DNA of 64,000 nt from Rhodococcus sp. WMMA185 (lineage in GTDB: Bacteria > Actinomycetota > Actinomycetes > Mycobacteriales > Mycobacteriaceae), in contig NZ_CP017014.1 of assembly GCF_001767395.1 (NCBI RefSeq), positions 4,295,012 to 4,359,011 on the forward strand, written 5' to 3'. The notes beneath the pieces are model-generated. The model was not told where the DNA came from. It did not search any database and saw nothing but the letters and a program-made list of their open reading frames with translations. A program made the position numbers and the translations under genes. Position 1 is the first letter of the stretch. Every line of letters begins with the position of its first letter. Of the stretch, positions 62,253-64,000 are shown in pieces.

Positions 62253-63589
62253 CTGTTTGTTCCCGTTCTCTCGAGGACGAGTTGCGCGGCGTCGATGTAT
62301 CCGGATCTGAACCCTGCTTCCGAGTAGCAGAGGTAGAAGTGCCACATTCGGCGGAATATCTCGTCGAACCCGAGCTCTTCTGCCCGCGAGCTGGCCGAGC
62401 CGAATCGCTCCTTCCACAAACGCAGCGTCTCCGCATAGTGCCGGCCCATACTCGAGCGTTCCCGCACGCGCAGCGTCGTATGCTGCGCCGCGATGGACTC
62501 GATGGCCTTGCTCGAAGGAAGGCACCCGCCCGGAAAGATGTACTTGTGCACCCAGGTGTAGGTGTTGCGGGTTTGCAGCATCCGATCGTGCGGCATCGTG
62601 ATGGCTTGCAGCGCCACCTTCCCGCCAGGGGCGAGAAGTCGGTCGAGCACACTGAAGTACTTTGCCCAGTACTGATGTCCAACGGCTTCGATCATCTCCA
62701 CTGACACGATCGCGTCGTACTCACCGTCGACTTCGCGATAGTCGAGAAGGTCTATCTGGACCGACTTCGAGTGGCCGGCCTCGGCAACACGCCTACGAGC
62801 CAGGTGCTGCTGTTCGCGCGACAGTGTTACCGAACGGACCGTCGCGCCGCGCTGCGCCGCCCTGATGCACAGTTCTCCCCAACCGGTCCCTACCTCCAAC
62901 AGGCGAGTACCGACGCCTACGCCGGCCAGGTCGAGCAGCCGATCGATCTTGTTGCGCTGGGAATCTGCGAGATCCTCCCACTTCGGCGCGCTCTGCGGGG
63001 TGGGTGCCTCCAAGACTGTGACGCCGCGTACCTCCCCGACCTGGGTGGGGGCCGAAGGGAACAGTGCACACGAGTACGTCATCGTCTCGTCGAGGAACGT
63101 CTCGAACAATTCGTTGGACAGATCGTAGTGACGGGAAATGTTCGAGCGGGCATTTCGTTCGGTATTGCGCTCTTGCTCTGGGTGTTTGGCGACATAGAGC
63201 GTGCGGAGCCGTTGCAGTGGACGCGGTATGAGCGCCGAGATCCGCGAGGCGAACACTGTCAGTACCGCTGCGAGGTCTGGTGACGTCCAGTCGCCGGCCA
63301 TGTACGACTCGCCGAAACCGATGAGCCCACTAGCCCCGACTCGTCTGGCGAACGCATCGGGGTTGCGGATGATCATGCGAGGCAGTATCTCCTTGCCGCG
63401 ACTCGCCCCCACCAGAGTGCCGTCGGGGTACTCGATTCGAACATCGAGTCCAGCCGCGGCACGTCGGAACAGTCGATCGGCGACCTTCGCCGACACGGAA
63501 GCTCGCAGGCCGGTAGGCACTTCGGCCAGCCCTGGCCAAGCTTGATTGTCGATCGGCCGGTCGAGGTCTGTTTCCTTCTTCGTTCTCAC
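62249..63589 (-). CDS. ufaA1: Cyclopropane-fatty-acyl-phospholipid synthase-family methyltransferase (UfaA1-like)
   Basis: This 446-residue SAM-dependent methyltransferase has the fatty-acid cyclopropane synthase layout: a lipid-binding N-terminal domain (about 1-140, with GFGESYMAGDW) and a Rossmann methyltransferase domain. Visible are ISRHYDLSNELF, the SAM loop LLEVGTGWGEL, SVEMIEAVGHQYWAKYF and FPGGCLPS. It matches Rv0447c by position. M. tuberculosis UfaA1 has been assigned to tuberculostearic-acid (10-methyl) formation in some work, and CFA-type activity is the alternative. The GTG at 63589 has GAAGGAG upstream and overlaps the DUF1365 stop as GTGA; the ATG-like start further upstream lies inside that gene. 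Confidence 0.92.
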   Translation of the reverse strand: MRTKKETDLDRPIDNQAWPGLAEVPTGLRASVSAKVADRLFRRAAAGLDVRIEYPDGTLVGASRGKEILPRMIIRNPDAFARRVGASGLIGFGESYMAGDWTSPDLAAVLTVFASRISALIPRPLQRLRTLYVAKHPEQERNTERNARSNISRHYDLSNELFETFLDETMTYSCALFPSAPTQVGEVRGVTVLEAPTPQSAPKWEDLADSQRNKIDRLLDLAGVGVGTRLLEVGTGWGELCIRAAQRGATVRSVTLSREQQHLARRRVAEAGHSKSVQIDLLDYREVDGEYDAIVSVEMIEAVGHQYWAKYFSVLDRLLAPGGKVALQAITMPHDRMLQTRNTYTWVHKYIFPGGCLPSSKAIESIAAQHTTLRVRERSSMGRHYAETLRLWKERFGSASSRAEELGFDEIFRRMWHFYLCYSEAGFRSGYIDAAQLVLERTGTNR

Positions 63590-64000
63590 TGGGCTTTCTC
63601 CTTCAAGTGACCGGGTCGAGCCATGACCGGGAGTCCGCGGGCCCACAAAGTGATTCCCTGGACGCGAATTCGAGCAGAGACTGCGAGAGGTGCAAGGGGG
63701 AAACGTAATTGAGTTCTCAGGATCGTCCGGAGGGTGACGGTCTGACGCTTCCCGCGTACCGAAGCGGTGAACGGAGCGTGACCGTCCCGGTGAAGAACCA
63801 CGGTCAGCGCGAGGGTGTCACTTGGCTCTGGCAGCCACATGTCGTACCGTCCGCTCACGTCATTGAACGGCGAGACATAGAACTGCTTGTCCGTTTGGGC
63901 CCAGGCGTTGGTATCGGGTTCGATCAGATAGCTGTGCCGTTGACCGTATGTGTTGTGTACCTCGGCGACTATGCATCGCAAGTTGCCGGCAGGGTCGTGG
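63586..64000 (-). CDS. DUF1365 family protein, 5' end beyond the window
   Basis: The C-terminal 137 codons are present; the frame stays open to the window edge, so the start is missing. EVHNTYGQRHSYLI, KQFYVSPFNDVSGRYD and LTVVLHRDGHAP are typical of DUF1365, and the position equals Rv0448c of the M. tuberculosis sigK locus. The family has no proven activity but is regularly encoded next to cyclopropane-synthase-like methyltransferases and an FAD oxidoreductase, suggesting a shared role in modifying membrane fatty acids. The promoter of this unit, where a SigK site would be expected, lies outside the window. Confidence 0.88.
   Translation of the reverse strand, partial: HDPAGNLRCIVAEVHNTYGQRHSYLIEPDTNAWAQTDKQFYVSPFNDVSGRYDMWLPEPSDTLALTVVLHRDGHAPFTASVRGKRQTVTLRTILRTQLRFPLAPLAVSARIRVQGITLWARGLPVMARPGHLKEKAQ

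Overview
The window is high-GC actinobacterial DNA, most likely from Rhodococcus or a close mycolic-acid-containing relative (Mycobacteriales). The evidence is a mycothiol-dependent formaldehyde dehydrogenase, an antigen-85-like secreted esterase, a resuscitation-promoting factor, and a sigK-rskA locus followed by the same three genes, in the same order, as in Mycobacterium tuberculosis (Rv0444c to Rv0448c). I see no transposase, integrase, tRNA, rRNA or CRISPR array.

Layout. 0.1-7.1 kb: a short-chain dehydrogenase, a stand-alone nitric oxide synthase oxygenase, an AcuI-type acryloyl-CoA reductase, and a single-chain biotin-dependent acyl-CoA carboxylase with a strong palindrome in its promoter region. 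7.75-8.25 kb: a secreted Rpf muralytic enzyme. 8.77-33.4 kb: one gene for an 8,209-residue, seven-module non-ribosomal peptide synthetase. It has an EntF-like first condensation domain, one epimerase after module 1 and a C-terminal thioesterase. Six of its modules are about 3.18-kb tandem repeats at the DNA level. A secreted antigen-85/Fes-superfamily esterase gene follows directly. 34.6-36.9 kb: a TetR regulator, a small conserved-looking protein with a short tandem repeat upstream, and a SAM methyltransferase.

36.9-48.9 kb is central and C1 metabolism. A LysR regulator is divergent from malate:quinone oxidoreductase, followed by a beta-lactamase-fold hydrolase. Next comes a four-gene set (mycothiol-dependent formaldehyde dehydrogenase, metallo-beta-lactamase-fold hydrolase, molybdopterin formate dehydrogenase-like protein, FdhD) that together could oxidise formaldehyde to CO2. 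An IclR regulator is divergent from malate synthase G, whose gene ends in a perfect 18-bp hairpin.

49.1-58.3 kb holds five consecutive paralogous flavin-dependent monooxygenase genes on one strand, each with an added N-terminal NTF2-like domain. They are followed by a broken YVTN beta-propeller gene and an intact seven-repeat paralogue. 60.0-64.0 kb is the sigK locus: anti-sigma factor RskA, SigK, a DUF1295 membrane protein, a cyclopropane-fatty-acid-synthase-like methyltransferase, and a DUF1365 protein cut by the window edge, all on the minus strand with overlapping ends.

The most unusual items are the seven-module synthetase of unknown product with its adjacent secreted esterase, the five-fold monooxygenase array, and the reductase-less nitric oxide synthase. 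Start codons were moved from the longest reading frame wherever a ribosome binding site, signal peptide or family length supported it.
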